A stretch of DNA of 64,000 nucleotides, taken from Cryobacterium sp. HLT2-28 (GTDB lineage: Bacteria; Actinomycetota; Actinomycetes; Actinomycetales; Microbacteriaceae). How positions within the stretch are numbered: the stretch's first letter is position 1; every line of letters starts with the position of its first letter. This document shows positions 44,512 to 54,178 of the stretch, in pieces. The notes beneath the pieces were generated by a model, which had not been told where the DNA came from, made no database searches, and saw only the letters and a program-made list of their open reading frames with translations. The position numbers and the translations under genes were made by a program. The stretch covers positions 310,001 to 374,000 of the forward strand of contig NZ_SOFH01000023.1 of assembly GCF_004402495.1 (NCBI RefSeq). The letters are read 5' to 3'.

Positions 44512-46032
44512 TCAGCCGGCCCGAACGGCCGCCAAAGCGTCGAGCCGGGCAAGGGACTCGGTCTTGCCGAGGATCTCCATCGACTCGAACAAGGGCGGCG
44601 AGACCTTGCGTCCGGACACGGCCACCCGGAGCGGCCCGAAGGCGATCCGCGGCTTGAGCCCGAGCCCTTCGATCAGCGTCGCGGCCAGGGTCGTGTGCAC
44701 GAGCTCGTGCGCCCACTCCGCCTCGGGGATGTCACGCAGCGCCGCAGCCGACGCCGCGAGGATCTCCGCGGTGTTCGCCGGCAGCGAGGCGAGCGCGTCG
44801 GCCTCGTGCACGAGGGCGTCGCCGGAGATGAAGAGCGAGCCGAGCATGCCTGGGGCCTCGCCGAGCAGGGCGATGCGTTCCTGGATCAGGGGCGCGCCGG
44901 CCTCGAGGATGGCCCGTTCGGCATCCGTCAGCGGCTCGGTGACGATCCCGGCGGCGGCCAGGTACGGCACGAGCCGGGCGGCGAAGTCGGCGGGGTCGAG
45001 GAGACGGATGTGGTCGCCGTTGATCGATTCGGCCTTCTTCAGGTCGAACCGGGCCGGGTTCGGGTTGACGTCGACCACGTCGAACGCGGCCACCATCTCC
45101 TCGACGGAGAAGACGTCGCGGTCGTGCGAGAGCGACCAGCCGAGCAGCGACAGGTAGTTGACGAGGCCCTCGGGGATGAACCCGCGCTCGCGGTGCAGGA
45201 ACAGGTTCGACTCCGGGTCGCGCTTGGAGAGTTTCTTGTTCTTGTCGCCCATCACGTAGGGCAGGTGGCCGAAGCGCGGCACGAAGTCGGTCAGGCCGAT
45301 CTCGATCAGCGCGTGGTAGAGCGCGATCTGCCGCGGGGTCGACGAGAGCAGGTCCTCGCCGCGCAGCACGTGGGTGACGCCCATCAGGGCGTCGTCGACC
45401 GGGTTCACGAACGGGTAGAGCGGATGCCCGTTGGGCCGCACGACGACGAAGTCACTGAACGAGCCGGCCGGGAAGGTGATCTCGCCGCGGACGAGGTCGT
45501 CGAACGTGATGTCCTCGGTGGGGACCTTGAGCCGGAGCGCCGGCGAGCGACCCTCCGCGCGGTACGCGGCCTTCTGCGCGTCCGTCAGGTCGCGCTCGAA
45601 GTTGTCGTAGCCGAGCTTCGCGTCGCGGCCGAGCGACACGTTGCGGGCCTCGATCTCCTCGCCGGTGGCGAAGCTCTCGTAGATGTGGCCGGACTCGGTG
45701 AGCCTGGCGATGACGTCCCGGTAGATGTCGTAGCGCTGGGACTGCCGGTACGGTCCGTGCGGTCCGCCGGCGTCGACGCCCTCGTCCCAGTCGAGGCGCA
45801 GCCAGCGCAGGGCTTCGAGAAGTTGCACGGAACTTTCCTCGGTGTCGCGCGCCGGGTCGGTGTCCTCCACCCGGAAGATGAACGTTCCGCCGGTGTGCCG
45901 GGCGTAGGCCCAGTTGAACATCGCGGTGCGCACCAGGCCGACGTGCGGCGTTCCGGTGGGAGATGGGCAGAACCGCACGCGCACATCGGTGCCGGTCGCG
46001 GTCGAGAATGGGTGTGCTGGTGTCGTAGACAT
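44512..46032 (-). CDS. gltX: Glutamyl-tRNA synthetase
   Basis: A 506-aa class I synthetase. The HIGH motif reads PHVGL in [21 protein letters not shown], and the KMSKS equivalent is KNKKLSKRD. Actinobacteria generally lack GlnRS, so this enzyme is expected to be non-discriminating and also charge tRNA-Gln for later amidation by GatCAB; the adjacent tRNA-Gln fits. ATG 46032. In related genomes gltX follows the FAH-ilvE-leuB cluster directly; here about 4.7 kb of other genes intervene. Confidence 0.96.
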   Translation of the reverse strand: MSTTPAHPFSTATGTDVRVRFCPSPTGTPHVGLVRTAMFNWAYARHTGGTFIFRVEDTDPARDTEESSVQLLEALRWLRLDWDEGVDAGGPHGPYRQSQRYDIYRDVIARLTESGHIYESFATGEEIEARNVSLGRDAKLGYDNFERDLTDAQKAAYRAEGRSPALRLKVPTEDITFDDLVRGEITFPAGSFSDFVVVRPNGHPLYPFVNPVDDALMGVTHVLRGEDLLSSTPRQIALYHALIEIGLTDFVPRFGHLPYVMGDKNKKLSKRDPESNLFLHRERGFIPEGLVNYLSLLGWSLSHDRDVFSVEEMVAAFDVVDVNPNPARFDLKKAESINGDHIRLLDPADFAARLVPYLAAAGIVTEPLTDAERAILEAGAPLIQERIALLGEAPGMLGSLFISGDALVHEADALASLPANTAEILAASAAALRDIPEAEWAHELVHTTLAATLIEGLGLKPRIAFGPLRVAVSGRKVSPPLFESMEILGKTESLARLDALAAVRAG

Positions 46033-46044
46033 ACGCTGTTCATC

Positions 46045-47014
46045 CTAGCGAAGGCGTTCCACCCCCGAGAGGGCCCAGACGCCCTCGTCCAGCCCGGTGA
46101 TGGCCCGGGTCGTGGCCGCCACCGCCGGGATCAGGTCGGAGCCGGAAGCGGCGACGAGGTGGATGGTGCGGAAGTCGCCGCCCGAAGTCGGCCGGGCCAC
46201 CGCGCCCGGCGGCAGGGCGGATGCCGCCACGGCCAGGGTGGGCACGAGCGCCACCCCGAGACCGGCGGCGACCAGGCCGAACACCGCGACGAAGTTATCG
46301 GTCTCGTGGGCGATGCGGGGCAGATACCCGCGCGGCTCCGCAAGGGCAAGCAGGTGCGCCCGGCAGCGGGGGCAGCCGGCGATCCAGTTCTCCGCCGCGA
46401 GGTCGGCCAGGTCGACCACGGTGCGGGTCGCGAGCGGATGCGCGGCCGGGATGCACCACGAGCATCTCATCCCGCCAGAGCGGCAGCACCGCGAGGCCCC
46501 TGGCGCTGGACCGGTGCGGGTCGCCCGGGTCGCCCGGATAGCTGAAGGTGATGGCGAGGTCCGCTGCCTGGTCGCGCACGAACTGCACGGCCTCGGGCGG
46601 TTCGGCCTCGCGATAGCTCAACTGCAGGCCCGGGTGCACGGTCGCGAGCTCCCGCAGCAGGGTCGGCACGATCGTCGACGACGCCGAGGGGAAGGAGGCG
46701 AGCCGCACTCGCCCCGACCGCAGCCCGGCGAGCTCGCCGAGCTCCCCGGCCGCCGCGTCGAGGGCGGTGGTGACGCTGACCGCGTAGCGGCTGAGGATGC
46801 GGCCGGCCTCGGTCAGGCGCACGCCGCGGCCGACCCGGCTGACGACCGGCATGCCGATCCGGGCCTCGAGCCGCTTGAGCTGCTGACTCACCGCCGGCTG
46901 GCTGTAGCCGAGGGAGCGCGCCGCCGCGGTGATCGAGCCCAGTTCGGCGATTCGTTGCACGACCCGCAGCGCCTGGGAGTCGAGATCGAGGGCCTCCGGC
47001 CGGGTGAGCGTCAT
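46045..47014 (-). pseudogene. LysR-family transcriptional regulator, frameshifted
   Basis: Frame 1 from ATG 47014 gives MTLTRPEALDLDSQALRVVQ, a complete LysR winged helix (ITAAARSLGYSQPAVSQQLKRLEARIG) and the start of the effector domain to LWRDEMLVVH. It then loses sense. The next frame continues as IPAAHPLATRTVVDLADLAAENWIAG to a stop at 46045. The span is one base longer than 323 codons, indicating a one-base insertion near 46452-46455. Restored length about 322 aa, normal for LysR. As written the effector domain is truncated. Divergent from a class V aminotransferase gene it may regulate. May be a sequence error. Confidence 0.83.
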
Positions 47015-47029
47015 GTCGTAATCATACTC

Positions 47030-47047
47030 ATTGCTTATGGATTCAAT
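47030..47047. promoter_or_regulatory. LysR-type box between regulator and aminotransferase
   Basis: ATTG-N10-CAAT, which contains the T-N11-A pattern of LysR sites, in the AT-rich 81-bp divergent spacer between the LysR gene (47014) and the aminotransferase gene (47096). Position and pattern fit; binding is inferred. Confidence 0.5.
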
Positions 47048-47095
47048 CAGATACCGGGGATTGTCGAATGAAAAGGGCACGGGGACGATGGACTC

Positions 47096-48202
47096 ATGCC
47101 CGTTCCGTCCCTGTCCACGCCGTCCCTGCCCACGCCGCCCATCCCGGCCGCCGCTCTCACCGTGGTGCAGGCGAAGGCAGCGTACGCTCCGATCATGGGG
47201 CGCTACCTGGCCGCCTGCACGCTCGGCCTGCCCACGATCGGCACCGTGACGGCGCTCCGCGAGGATGGCGAGCGGTGGGCGCGCGGCGAGGCCTGCCCGG
47301 CCGGCTACGCGGCCGACATCGCGGCCGCCCGGCGGAGCTACGCGGCACTCGTCGGCGTTCCGGCCGGGGCCGTGGCGATCGGATCGCAGGCATCCGTGCT
47401 GGCGGCGATGGTCGCGGCTTCGGTGCCCGACGGCGCCGAGGTGCTCTGCGTGGACGGCGACTTCAGTTCGATGGTGTTCCCGTTCCTGCAGCAGGCCCAC
47501 CGCGGGGTTCGGGTGCGGCACGCCGCGCTCGACGACCTGGCGGGAATGGTCACGGCCGACACCTGGCTGGTGGCGTTCTCGCTGGTGCAGTCCGCGACCG
47601 GGCGACTCGCCGACGCGGACGGCATCACCCGCGCGGCCCGTGCCCACGGAACGTTCACCCTCTGCGATACCACGCAGGCGGCCGGCTGGATGCCGGTGGC
47701 CGCCGGCGACTTCGACGCCACGATCTGCCACGCCTACAAATGGCTCGGCGCGCCGCGGGGTGCGGCGTTCCTGACGGTGCTCCCCGAATTCGCCGCCCGG
47801 CTCCGGCCGAGCCAGGCAGGCTGGTATGCCGGGGAGGATCCGTGGCAGTCCTGCTACGGACCTGAGATGGCGTTGGCGGAGGACGCCCGCCGTTTCGACG
47901 TGTCCCCCGCCTGGCCGGCCTGGGTCGGAGCCCGGGAAGCCCTGGCGTTCGTCGCCTCGCTCGATCTCGAGCAGGTGCGGCGCCACGACGCCGGTCTCGG
48001 CGATGCGCTCTGCCGGGGCCTCGGCATTCCCGCGAACGGTCAGGCGATCGTGACCTGGGCGGATGCCGACGGCAGCGACCTGGCCGGCCTCGCCGCCGCG
48101 GGGATCACGGCGTCGGGCCGGGCCGGTCGGGCCAGGGTGGCGTTCCATCTCTGGAACGACCTGGGCGACGTCGACGCCGTGCTCGCGGCACTGCGCCGGT
48201 GA
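47096..48202 (+). CDS. Class V aminotransferase-fold PLP enzyme
   Basis: A 368-aa fold-type I PLP enzyme, related to cysteine desulfurases, isopenicillin N epimerases and kynureninases. The cofactor lysine is in CHAYKWLGAPRGAAFLTV (about residue 220), with the PLP-binding Asp in CDTTQAAGW about 25 residues before. The N-terminal 20 residues are Pro/Ser-rich. ATG 47096 with GGGGA about ten bases upstream. Divergent from the LysR gene. The exact reaction cannot be assigned; no catalytic cysteine loop typical of NifS/SufS is evident. Confidence 0.82.
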   Translation: MPVPSLSTPSLPTPPIPAAALTVVQAKAAYAPIMGRYLAACTLGLPTIGTVTALREDGERWARGEACPAGYAADIAAARRSYAALVGVPAGAVAIGSQASVLAAMVAASVPDGAEVLCVDGDFSSMVFPFLQQAHRGVRVRHAALDDLAGMVTADTWLVAFSLVQSATGRLADADGITRAARAHGTFTLCDTTQAAGWMPVAAGDFDATICHAYKWLGAPRGAAFLTVLPEFAARLRPSQAGWYAGEDPWQSCYGPEMALAEDARRFDVSPAWPAWVGAREALAFVASLDLEQVRRHDAGLGDALCRGLGIPANGQAIVTWADADGSDLAGLAAAGITASGRAGRARVAFHLWNDLGDVDAVLAALRR

Positions 48203-48220
48203 CCCCGACCAATCCTGCTG

Positions 48221-48928
48221 CTACTCCTTGTCGGCGACGGCGGCGATGATCGCCCGGGCCAGCTCGGCCGAAGAGGCCGGGTTCTGCCCGGTGTACAGGT
48301 TGCGGTCGATCTCCATGTGCGGGGCGAACGAATCGCCGGCGATGAAATCGGCGCCCAGTTCGACCAGGCGGCTCTGCACGAGCCACGGCGCCTTCGGGGC
48401 CAGGCCGCCGAGCACCTCCTCGGCGTCGGTGAAGCCCGTCATCCGGTAGCCGGTGAACGGCCAGCTGTCGTCGGAGCGCTTCGCGGCGAGCAGAGCAGCC
48501 GGGGCGTGGCAGAGCACGCCGAGGATCCGGCCGGTGTCGAGGGCTTCGGTCAGGATCCGGCCGGAGACCGCGTCGACGGCGAGGTCTTCCATCGGGCCGT
48601 GTCCGCCCGGGTAGAACACCACGTCGTAGTCGGCCACGTCGATGGCATCGAGGCTCTGCGGCTCGTCGAGCTCGCCCGAGATGGTGCCGATGTAGTCGAT
48701 GATCTGGGCGGCGCGGTCCTCTCCCCCGGCGGATTCGGGGCGAAGGCTGACGGCGTCGATCGTCGGGGCCACGCCGCCGGGGGTGGCGATGCTGATCTTC
48801 CAGCCGGCCTCGGTGAAGAGGCGGTGCGGTTCGGCGAGTTCCTCGGCCCAGTACCCGGTGGGGTGCAGGCTGCCGTCGTTCAAGGTCCAGTGGTCAGCGG
48901 CGCTGACAACGAAGAGTACGTGGGTCAT
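48221..48928 (-). CDS. DJ-1/PfpI-family type 1 glutamine amidotransferase-like protein
   Basis: A 235-aa protein of the Hsp31/HchA-like branch. Nucleophile elbow VLCHAPAALL (Cys about residue 136) and YPGGHGPMEDL with the catalytic-site Glu/His neighbours. Members act as glyoxalase III, chaperone or deglycase; the role here is stress or aldehyde defence by analogy. AAGGGA precedes ATG 48928. It lies 71 bp downstream of the NADPH oxidoreductase gene on the same strand, so they may be co-transcribed under the adjacent TetR. Confidence 0.88.
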   Translation of the reverse strand: MTHVLFVVSAADHWTLNDGSLHPTGYWAEELAEPHRLFTEAGWKISIATPGGVAPTIDAVSLRPESAGGEDRAAQIIDYIGTISGELDEPQSLDAIDVADYDVVFYPGGHGPMEDLAVDAVSGRILTEALDTGRILGVLCHAPAALLAAKRSDDSWPFTGYRMTGFTDAEEVLGGLAPKAPWLVQSRLVELGADFIAGDSFAPHMEIDRNLYTGQNPASSAELARAIIAAVADKE

Positions 48929-48999
48929 GAGTTTTCCCTTTTCGGTGGATTCGTGCGTGAAGTCGTGGGTGGAATCGTGCGGGGAATTGTGCGTGACGA

Positions 49000-50034
49000 T
49001 CAGACGGCCGGGACGAGCTCGCCCGTGCGGACGACCATCTTGCCGGTGTTCTCGCCGCGCATGAGGCCGAGGAAGGCGTCGACCGCGTGGTCGATCCCGT
49101 CGACCACGGTCTCGTCGAAGACGACTTCACCCGAGGCGAGCCAGCCGGCCATATCGGTGGAGAACGCGGCGAAGTGCTGCACGTAATTGCCCACGATGAA
49201 GCCCTTGAGGGTCAGCCCGCGGCCGATCATGTTCGCCATGTTGCGGGGTCCGCCGGCCGCCTCGGTGTCGTTGTACACCGAGATCGCGCCGCAGAGGGCG
49301 GCGCGTCCGCCGTCGTTGAAGCTGGCCAGTGCCGCCTCCAGGTGCTCCCCCCCGACGTTGTCGAAGTAGACGTCGATTCCCTCCGGAGCTGCGGCGGCGA
49401 GCTGTCCGGCGATGTCGCCGTCCTTGTAGTTGAAGGCGGCGTCGAAGCCGTACTTTTCGGTGAGGAGGGCGACCTTCTCGGCCGACCCTGCGGAGCCGAT
49501 CACACGCTTGGCCCCCTTGAGCCGCGCGATCTGTCCCACCATGCTGCCAACGGCCCCGGCCGCGCCGGAGACGAAAACGGTGTCGCCTTCCTTCAGGCCG
49601 GCGACCTCGAGCAGGCCCACGTAGGCGGTGAGCGCCGTCATGCCCAGAACGCCGAGGTAGGCCGAGATCGGCACACCGGGGAGTTCGGGGACGACCCGGA
49701 ACCCGGCGGCGTCCTCCTGCACCAGGTCGCGCCAACCGAACTGGTGCACCACCACGTCACCGACGCCGATCGTGTCGGAGGCCGAGGCGACGACGCGCCC
49801 GACGGCTCCGCCGGTCATGGTCTCACCCAGAGCGTAGGGGGCGGAGTAAGACTTGGCGTCGTTCATCCGGCCGCGCATGTAGGGGTCGACGGAGACGAAC
49901 TCGTTGGCCACGCGAACCTGGCCGGGGCTCATCTCGGGCAGGTCGATGCGGATGGTGCCGAAGTCGGAATCCGTCGGCCAGCCGGCGGGGCGGGCGACGA
50001 GCTGGATCTGGGTGCTGGTGATGGACGAGGCCAT
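49000..50034 (-). CDS. NADP-dependent MDR oxidoreductase (CurA/leukotriene B4 dehydrogenase-like)
   Basis: A 344-aa zinc-independent medium-chain reductase. N-terminal QLVARPAGWPTDSDF, VDPYMRGRMNDAKSYSAPY, then the nucleotide-binding VSGAAGAVGSMVGQIARLKGAKRVIGSAGS, and FDNVGGEHLEAAL; this order is typical of the YncB/CurA and PTGR family that reduce enones or quinones with NADPH. No structural or catalytic zinc cysteines. GAGGAG before ATG 50034. Divergent from the TetR gene across 96 bp holding a TTGTGTA-N8-TACACAA operator. Confidence 0.9.
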   Translation of the reverse strand: MASSITSTQIQLVARPAGWPTDSDFGTIRIDLPEMSPGQVRVANEFVSVDPYMRGRMNDAKSYSAPYALGETMTGGAVGRVVASASDTIGVGDVVVHQFGWRDLVQEDAAGFRVVPELPGVPISAYLGVLGMTALTAYVGLLEVAGLKEGDTVFVSGAAGAVGSMVGQIARLKGAKRVIGSAGSAEKVALLTEKYGFDAAFNYKDGDIAGQLAAAAPEGIDVYFDNVGGEHLEAALASFNDGGRAALCGAISVYNDTEAAGGPRNMANMIGRGLTLKGFIVGNYVQHFAAFSTDMAGWLASGEVVFDETVVDGIDHAVDAFLGLMRGENTGKMVVRTGELVPAV

Positions 50035-50077
50035 GGGGGGCTCCTCTGCTATTTTGTAACGGATGGTCTAATATATA

Positions 50078-50099
50078 TTGTGTACTGAGCGATACACAA
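50078..50099. promoter_or_regulatory. Inverted-repeat operator between oxidoreductase and TetR genes
   Basis: TTGTGTA-N8-TACACAA, perfect 7-bp arms in a notably AT-rich spacer that also contains TAATATATATTG as a likely promoter -10. It is the probable binding site of the TetR encoded at 50131-50736, repressing both divergent transcripts. Confidence 0.65.
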
Positions 50100-50130
50100 A
50101 ACCGCTCACAGGGAATACGGAGGAAACACC

Positions 50131-50736
50131 ATGGGACGGCTGCAGAGCTTTGACCGCACCTCCGTCGTGCAGGCGGCCAGGGACCTGTTCTGGGACAAGG
50201 GCTTCGACGCGGCCTCGCTCGCCGACCTCGAAGAGGCGACCGGGCTGAAGAGATCCAGCATCTACCACGCCTTCGGCAGCAAGCGTGGGCTCTTCGACGC
50301 CGCGGTCGAGGACTACCAGGGCACCGTCATCCGGCCGCGGCTGAGGATCCTGACCGGGCCGGGGATCGGCCGGGTCTCGCTGCTCGCCTACTTCGACGAC
50401 CTCCGGTGGGCGGTCTCCGCCCTGCCGGAGGACTCCCCGCGCCGCGGCTGCCTGTTGGTGAACTGTGCCGCGGGCCTCGCCGGACGCGACGACCTGGCCC
50501 GCCAGGTCGTCGACGGCTACCGGTCCGAACTGACGGACACCCTTCAGGACGCCCTCCGGGCGGCCGCCGTCGCAGCGGGAGATTCCGGGCCGGACCGCGC
50601 CCCCGAGCGCGCCCGCACCCTCGCGTCGCTGGGGATGAGCGCCATGCTGCTCGCCCGCGTCAACGCGGCCGAATCGCTGGCGCTGCTCGACACGGCGACG
50701 GTCCAGATCCGGTACTGGTTCCCCGGCTCCGCCTGA
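50131..50736 (+). CDS. TetR-family transcriptional regulator
   Basis: 201 aa. HTH at residues about 10-55 (VVQAARDLFWDKGFDAASLADLEEATGLKRSSIYHAFGSKRGLF), then a helical effector domain with a PRRGCLLVNCAAGL segment containing two cysteines, which recalls redox- or electrophile-sensing regulators of quinone/aldehyde reductases (YcdC/NemR type). GGAGGAA before ATG 50131. Probably represses the divergent oxidoreductase and DJ-1 genes. Electrophile sensing is inference. Confidence 0.9.
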   Translation: MGRLQSFDRTSVVQAARDLFWDKGFDAASLADLEEATGLKRSSIYHAFGSKRGLFDAAVEDYQGTVIRPRLRILTGPGIGRVSLLAYFDDLRWAVSALPEDSPRRGCLLVNCAAGLAGRDDLARQVVDGYRSELTDTLQDALRAAAVAAGDSGPDRAPERARTLASLGMSAMLLARVNAAESLALLDTATVQIRYWFPGSA

Positions 50737-50757
50737 CGATCAGGCGGCAAGCCCGGC

Positions 50758-51522
50758 TCAGGCGCGCCGCACCGGGTTCGACAACACGCCGATCCCGGCG
50801 ATCTCGACCTGCACGGTGTCACCGTCGACGACGGCTCCGGATGCCCCCGGCGCGCCGGTCAGGATGACGTCGCCCGGCAGGAGCGTGAAGACGCCGGAGA
50901 CGAACGAGACCATCTCCGCGATGGTGTGCCGGAGCAGGGCCGCGTCGCCGGACTGGAACGGCTCGTCGTTGATCCGGCCATGGAGTGACAGGCCGGTCCA
51001 GTCGAATTCGGTGTCGATGACCGGTCCGAGCGGGCAGAACGAGTCGAAGCTCTTCGCCCGGGTCAGGTCCTCGTCGCGCTCGTAGAGGTCGCGCGCGGTC
51101 ACGTCGTTGGCGATCGTGTACCCGAAGATGGCGTCCTCGGCGTCTTCGACCGACACGTTCCGGGTGATCTTGCCGATGACGACGGCGAGTTCCCCCTCGA
51201 CCCGTACGTCGCGGGACTGGGCCGGGAGCACGATCGGGTCGCCGGGGCCCACGACGGCGGTGTTCGGCTTGAGGAAGAACCGGGGCTCCCTCTGCTCGCC
51301 GGCGGCCTGCTCCTCGCGGTTCGCGTAGAAGGAGTGGGCCATCCCGACCACCTTGGACCGCGGGATCACCGGGGCGAGCAGTTTGACCTCGCGTAAGCCG
51401 ATCCGTTCCCCGGTCGGGTCGTAGCCGGCGAACATCGGGTCGCCCTTCAGCACGACCAGTTCGTCGTCGTCGATGATCCCGAAGGCGATGATGTCGCCGT
51501 GGCTGAACCGCGCGACCTTCAC
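50758..51522 (-). CDS. Fumarylacetoacetate hydrolase family protein
   Basis: A 254-aa FAH-fold hydrolase/isomerase. Metal ligands sit in the pattern VRVEGELAVVIGK (ExE) and IANDVTARDLY (D); GDVILTGAPGASGA is the C-terminal family block. Relatives act on 2-hydroxyhepta-dienedioate, acylpyruvates or oxaloacetate. The substrate here is unknown. GTG 51522 overlaps the ilvE stop (GTGA), so it belongs to the leuB-ilvE-FAH operon, a frequent arrangement in Microbacteriaceae. Confidence 0.9.
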   Translation of the reverse strand: MKVARFSHGDIIAFGIIDDDELVVLKGDPMFAGYDPTGERIGLREVKLLAPVIPRSKVVGMAHSFYANREEQAAGEQREPRFFLKPNTAVVGPGDPIVLPAQSRDVRVEGELAVVIGKITRNVSVEDAEDAIFGYTIANDVTARDLYERDEDLTRAKSFDSFCPLGPVIDTEFDWTGLSLHGRINDEPFQSGDAALLRHTIAEMVSFVSGVFTLLPGDVILTGAPGASGAVVDGDTVQVEIAGIGVLSNPVRRA

Positions 51523-52688
51523 GCCTGTCCCGCCGGGGTGTCGAGGCGGGCGAGCCAGCCGTGCCGGTCGGGCAGGCGGCCGTACTGGATGTCGGTCAGC
51601 TCCTGGCGCAACGCCATCGTGATCTCGCCGGCGGGGGCATCCGGATTGCCGATCGAGAGGTCGGGCCCCTTGAGTTCGGCGATCGGGGTGACGACGGCGG
51701 CGGTGCCGCAGGCGAACACCTCGGTAATGGCGCCCGATTCGACGCCGTCGCGCCAGTCGCCGAGGGTCACGTCGCGTTCCTCGACGGTCATCCCGCGGTC
51801 CCGGGCAAGCTGCATGATGCTGTCCCGGGTGACGCCCTCGAGGATCGACCCGGTCAGGCGGGGGGTGACGAGCTTGTGGGTGCCGTAGACGAAGAAGACG
51901 TTCATGCCGCCGAGTTCGTCGATGCGGCTGCTGGTCTCGCCGTCGAGGAAGAGCACCTGGGCGCAGCCGTTGTCGTAGGCCTGCATCTGGGGCAGCAGCG
52001 AGGCGGCATAATTGCCGCCGCACTTGGCGGCGCCGGTGCCGCCGCGTCCGGCCCGGGAATACTCGGTGGAGAGCCAGATCTTGATCGGCGCGACGCCGTT
52101 CGTGAAGTACGCCCCCGCGGGGCTGGCGATGACGTAGTAGCCGACCTTGTGCGCGGCCCGCACGCCGAGGAAGCTCTCGTTGGCGATCATGAACGGGCGA
52201 AGATACAGGCTCGTCTCGGCCGCGGAGGGCACCCAGTCACCGTCGACGGCGATGATCTGCTTGATCGATTCGATGAAATCGACCACGGGGAGTTCCGGCA
52301 GGGCGAGGCGGCGGGCCGAACGCTGCAGCCGCTCCGCGTTCTTCTCCGGACGGAAGGTCCAGATCGACCCGTCGGCGTGGCGGTAGGCCTTCAGGCCCTC
52401 GAAGATCTCCTGGCCGTAGTGCAGCACCGAGGAGGCAGGGTCGAGCTGGAGCGGGCCGTAAGGGGTGACGCGGGCGTCGTGCCAGCCGTCCTCGAGCGTC
52501 CAGTCGATGGCGACCATGTGGTCGGTGAACTGCTTGCCGAAGCCGGGGTCGCTGAGGATGGCGTCGCGCTCGGCCTTTGTGCGGGGCGCGGTCGCCCGGG
52601 TGACGCTGAAGGTCAGCGGGGCCGTGACGTTCGTCTCGGTCGGTGCGGTCTGGCTCGGTACTGTCTGGCTCGGTGCTGCCTGGCTCAT
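51519..52688 (-). CDS. ilvE: Branched-chain amino acid aminotransferase
   Basis: A 389-aa fold-type IV PLP enzyme that makes leucine, isoleucine and valine from their keto acids. Conserved: [35 protein letters not shown] in part, the PLP-lysine in [31 protein letters not shown], and [12 protein letters not shown]. The first 22 residues are low-complexity (PSQT repeats), encoded by imperfect 15-bp repeats at about 52640-52685. ATG 52688 overlaps the leuB stop by 4 bases. Confidence 0.96.
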   Translation of the reverse strand: MSQAAPSQTVPSQTAPTETNVTAPLTFSVTRATAPRTKAERDAILSDPGFGKQFTDHMVAIDWTLEDGWHDARVTPYGPLQLDPASSVLHYGQEIFEGLKAYRHADGSIWTFRPEKNAERLQRSARRLALPELPVVDFIESIKQIIAVDGDWVPSAAETSLYLRPFMIANESFLGVRAAHKVGYYVIASPAGAYFTNGVAPIKIWLSTEYSRAGRGGTGAAKCGGNYAASLLPQMQAYDNGCAQVLFLDGETSSRIDELGGMNVFFVYGTHKLVTPRLTGSILEGVTRDSIMQLARDRGMTVEERDVTLGDWRDGVESGAITEVFACGTAAVVTPIAELKGPDLSIGNPDAPAGEITMALRQELTDIQYGRLPDRHGWLARLDTPAGQA

Positions 52689-53767
52689 TGGAGTCCCTTG
52701 TCTGTCAGTCGGGTCACGATGGCGTTGCCCACGTCGGTGGTGCTGCGCGGTGCCGTGGCGGCACCGTCCCCCCTGCGAGCAGCGATGTCGGCGGTGACCG
52801 CGGCCGTCACCCTCGCCGCGGCATCCGTCAGACCCAGGTGGCTGAGGAGGAGCGCGACCGACAGGATGGCTGCCGTCGGGTCGGCCAGCTGCTTGCCCGC
52901 TATGTCGGGTGCCGATCCGTGCACCGGCTCGAACATGCTGGGGAACCGGCCGTCAGGGTTGATGTTCCCGGAGGCCGCGAGGCCGATGCCGCCGCTGATT
53001 GCGGCCGCCAGATCGGTCAGGATGTCGCCGAAGAGGTTGTCCGTGACGATGACATCAAACCTACTCGGATTCGTGACCAGGAAGATCGTCGCCGCGTCGA
53101 CGTGCAGGTAATCGACGCTCACCTCGGGGAATTCAGCCGCCACGGCGGTGACGATGCGCTGCCAGAGGCTGCCGGAGAAGACGAGCACATTGGTCTTGTG
53201 CACGAGGGTGAGGTGCCGGCCCGGCCTGGCCTGGGCGACCGCGAAGGCGTACCGGACGACGCGTTCGACGCCGAAGGCGGTGTTGACGGACACCTCGTTG
53301 GCCACCTCGTGGGCCGTGCCCTGGCGGATCGCGCCGCCGTTGCCGACGTACGGGCCCTCGGTTCCCTCCCGCACGACGACGAAGTCGACGTTGCCGGGAG
53401 CGGCGAGCGGACTGGGCACTCCGGGGAAGAGCACGCTGGGCCGCAGGTTGACGTAGTGGTCGAGGGAGAACCGCAGTTTGAGCAGCAGGCCTCTCTCGAT
53501 GTTCGCGTTGGCCAGGCGGGGGTCTCCGGGCACTCCCCCGACGGCGCCGAGCAGGATCGCGTCGTGCGCGGCGATGGAGGCGAGGTCCTCGTCGGTGAGC
53601 ACGTCACCGGTTTCGAGGAACCGTGCGGCCCCGAGCGAGAACCAGGTCAGGTCGAAGGCGACGTCGTCAGCGGCCGTCGCCGCCTCGAGCACCTTGACGG
53701 CCTCAGCGACGACCTCGGGACCGATCCCGTCGCCTGGAATGACGGCGAGCTTGATTTGAGTGGACAT
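52685..53767 (-). CDS. leuB: 3-isopropylmalate dehydrogenase
   Basis: A 360-aa NAD-dependent oxidative decarboxylase of leucine synthesis. [25 protein letters not shown] N-terminus, [31 protein letters not shown], and [31 protein letters not shown] with the metal aspartates, then [17 protein letters not shown] 53767. First gene of leuB-ilvE-FAH; leuCD lies about 49 kb away at the other end of the window. Confidence 0.97.
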   Translation of the reverse strand: MSTQIKLAVIPGDGIGPEVVAEAVKVLEAATAADDVAFDLTWFSLGAARFLETGDVLTDEDLASIAAHDAILLGAVGGVPGDPRLANANIERGLLLKLRFSLDHYVNLRPSVLFPGVPSPLAAPGNVDFVVVREGTEGPYVGNGGAIRQGTAHEVANEVSVNTAFGVERVVRYAFAVAQARPGRHLTLVHKTNVLVFSGSLWQRIVTAVAAEFPEVSVDYLHVDAATIFLVTNPSRFDVIVTDNLFGDILTDLAAAISGGIGLAASGNINPDGRFPSMFEPVHGSAPDIAGKQLADPTAAILSVALLLSHLGLTDAAARVTAAVTADIAARRGDGAATAPRSTTDVGNAIVTRLTDKGLQ

Positions 53768-53896
53768 TCGGCTCCGTATGTCTGGGATTTACCTGTAGAT
53801 AAACCCTACTGCGAGCGATCGATTGTCTAAGCTGGACAACTCCTGACAACACAATCCCTGACAGCACAGCCTGGCAGCCAGAGAAAGCAGTTAATC

Positions 53897-54142
53897 ATGA
53901 GCCTTGGACTGGGTATCTTCCTCGTCGTCGTCGGCGCCATCCTCGTCTTCGCGCTGAACATCAGCGTCGACTGGATCGACCTCGACTTCGTCGGCTACAT
54001 CTTCATGGGTGCGGGAGCCGTGATCATCATCCTCGGGATCGTGCTCCTCACCCGCAAGCGCACCAGCGTGAGCACCACCCGCAGCGCCGTCGTCGACGGC
54101 GAGCAGGTCACGCAGGAGAAGCGCTCGATCGACGACATCTGA
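53897..54142 (+). CDS. DUF6458-type small membrane protein
   Basis: 81 aa with two membrane helices (LGLGIFLVVVGAILVFALNI and FVGYIFMGAGAVIIILGIVLL) joined by SVDWIDLDF and a polar Arg/Thr/Ser-rich cytoplasmic tail ending RSIDDI. This pattern matches the short actinobacterial DUF6458 family of unknown function. ATG 53897; divergent from leuB. Confidence 0.85.
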   Translation: MSLGLGIFLVVVGAILVFALNISVDWIDLDFVGYIFMGAGAVIIILGIVLLTRKRTSVSTTRSAVVDGEQVTQEKRSIDDI

Positions 54143-54178
54143 TCCGTCCGGCACGCCTCACGCCGCGCAGCGGTCCCG

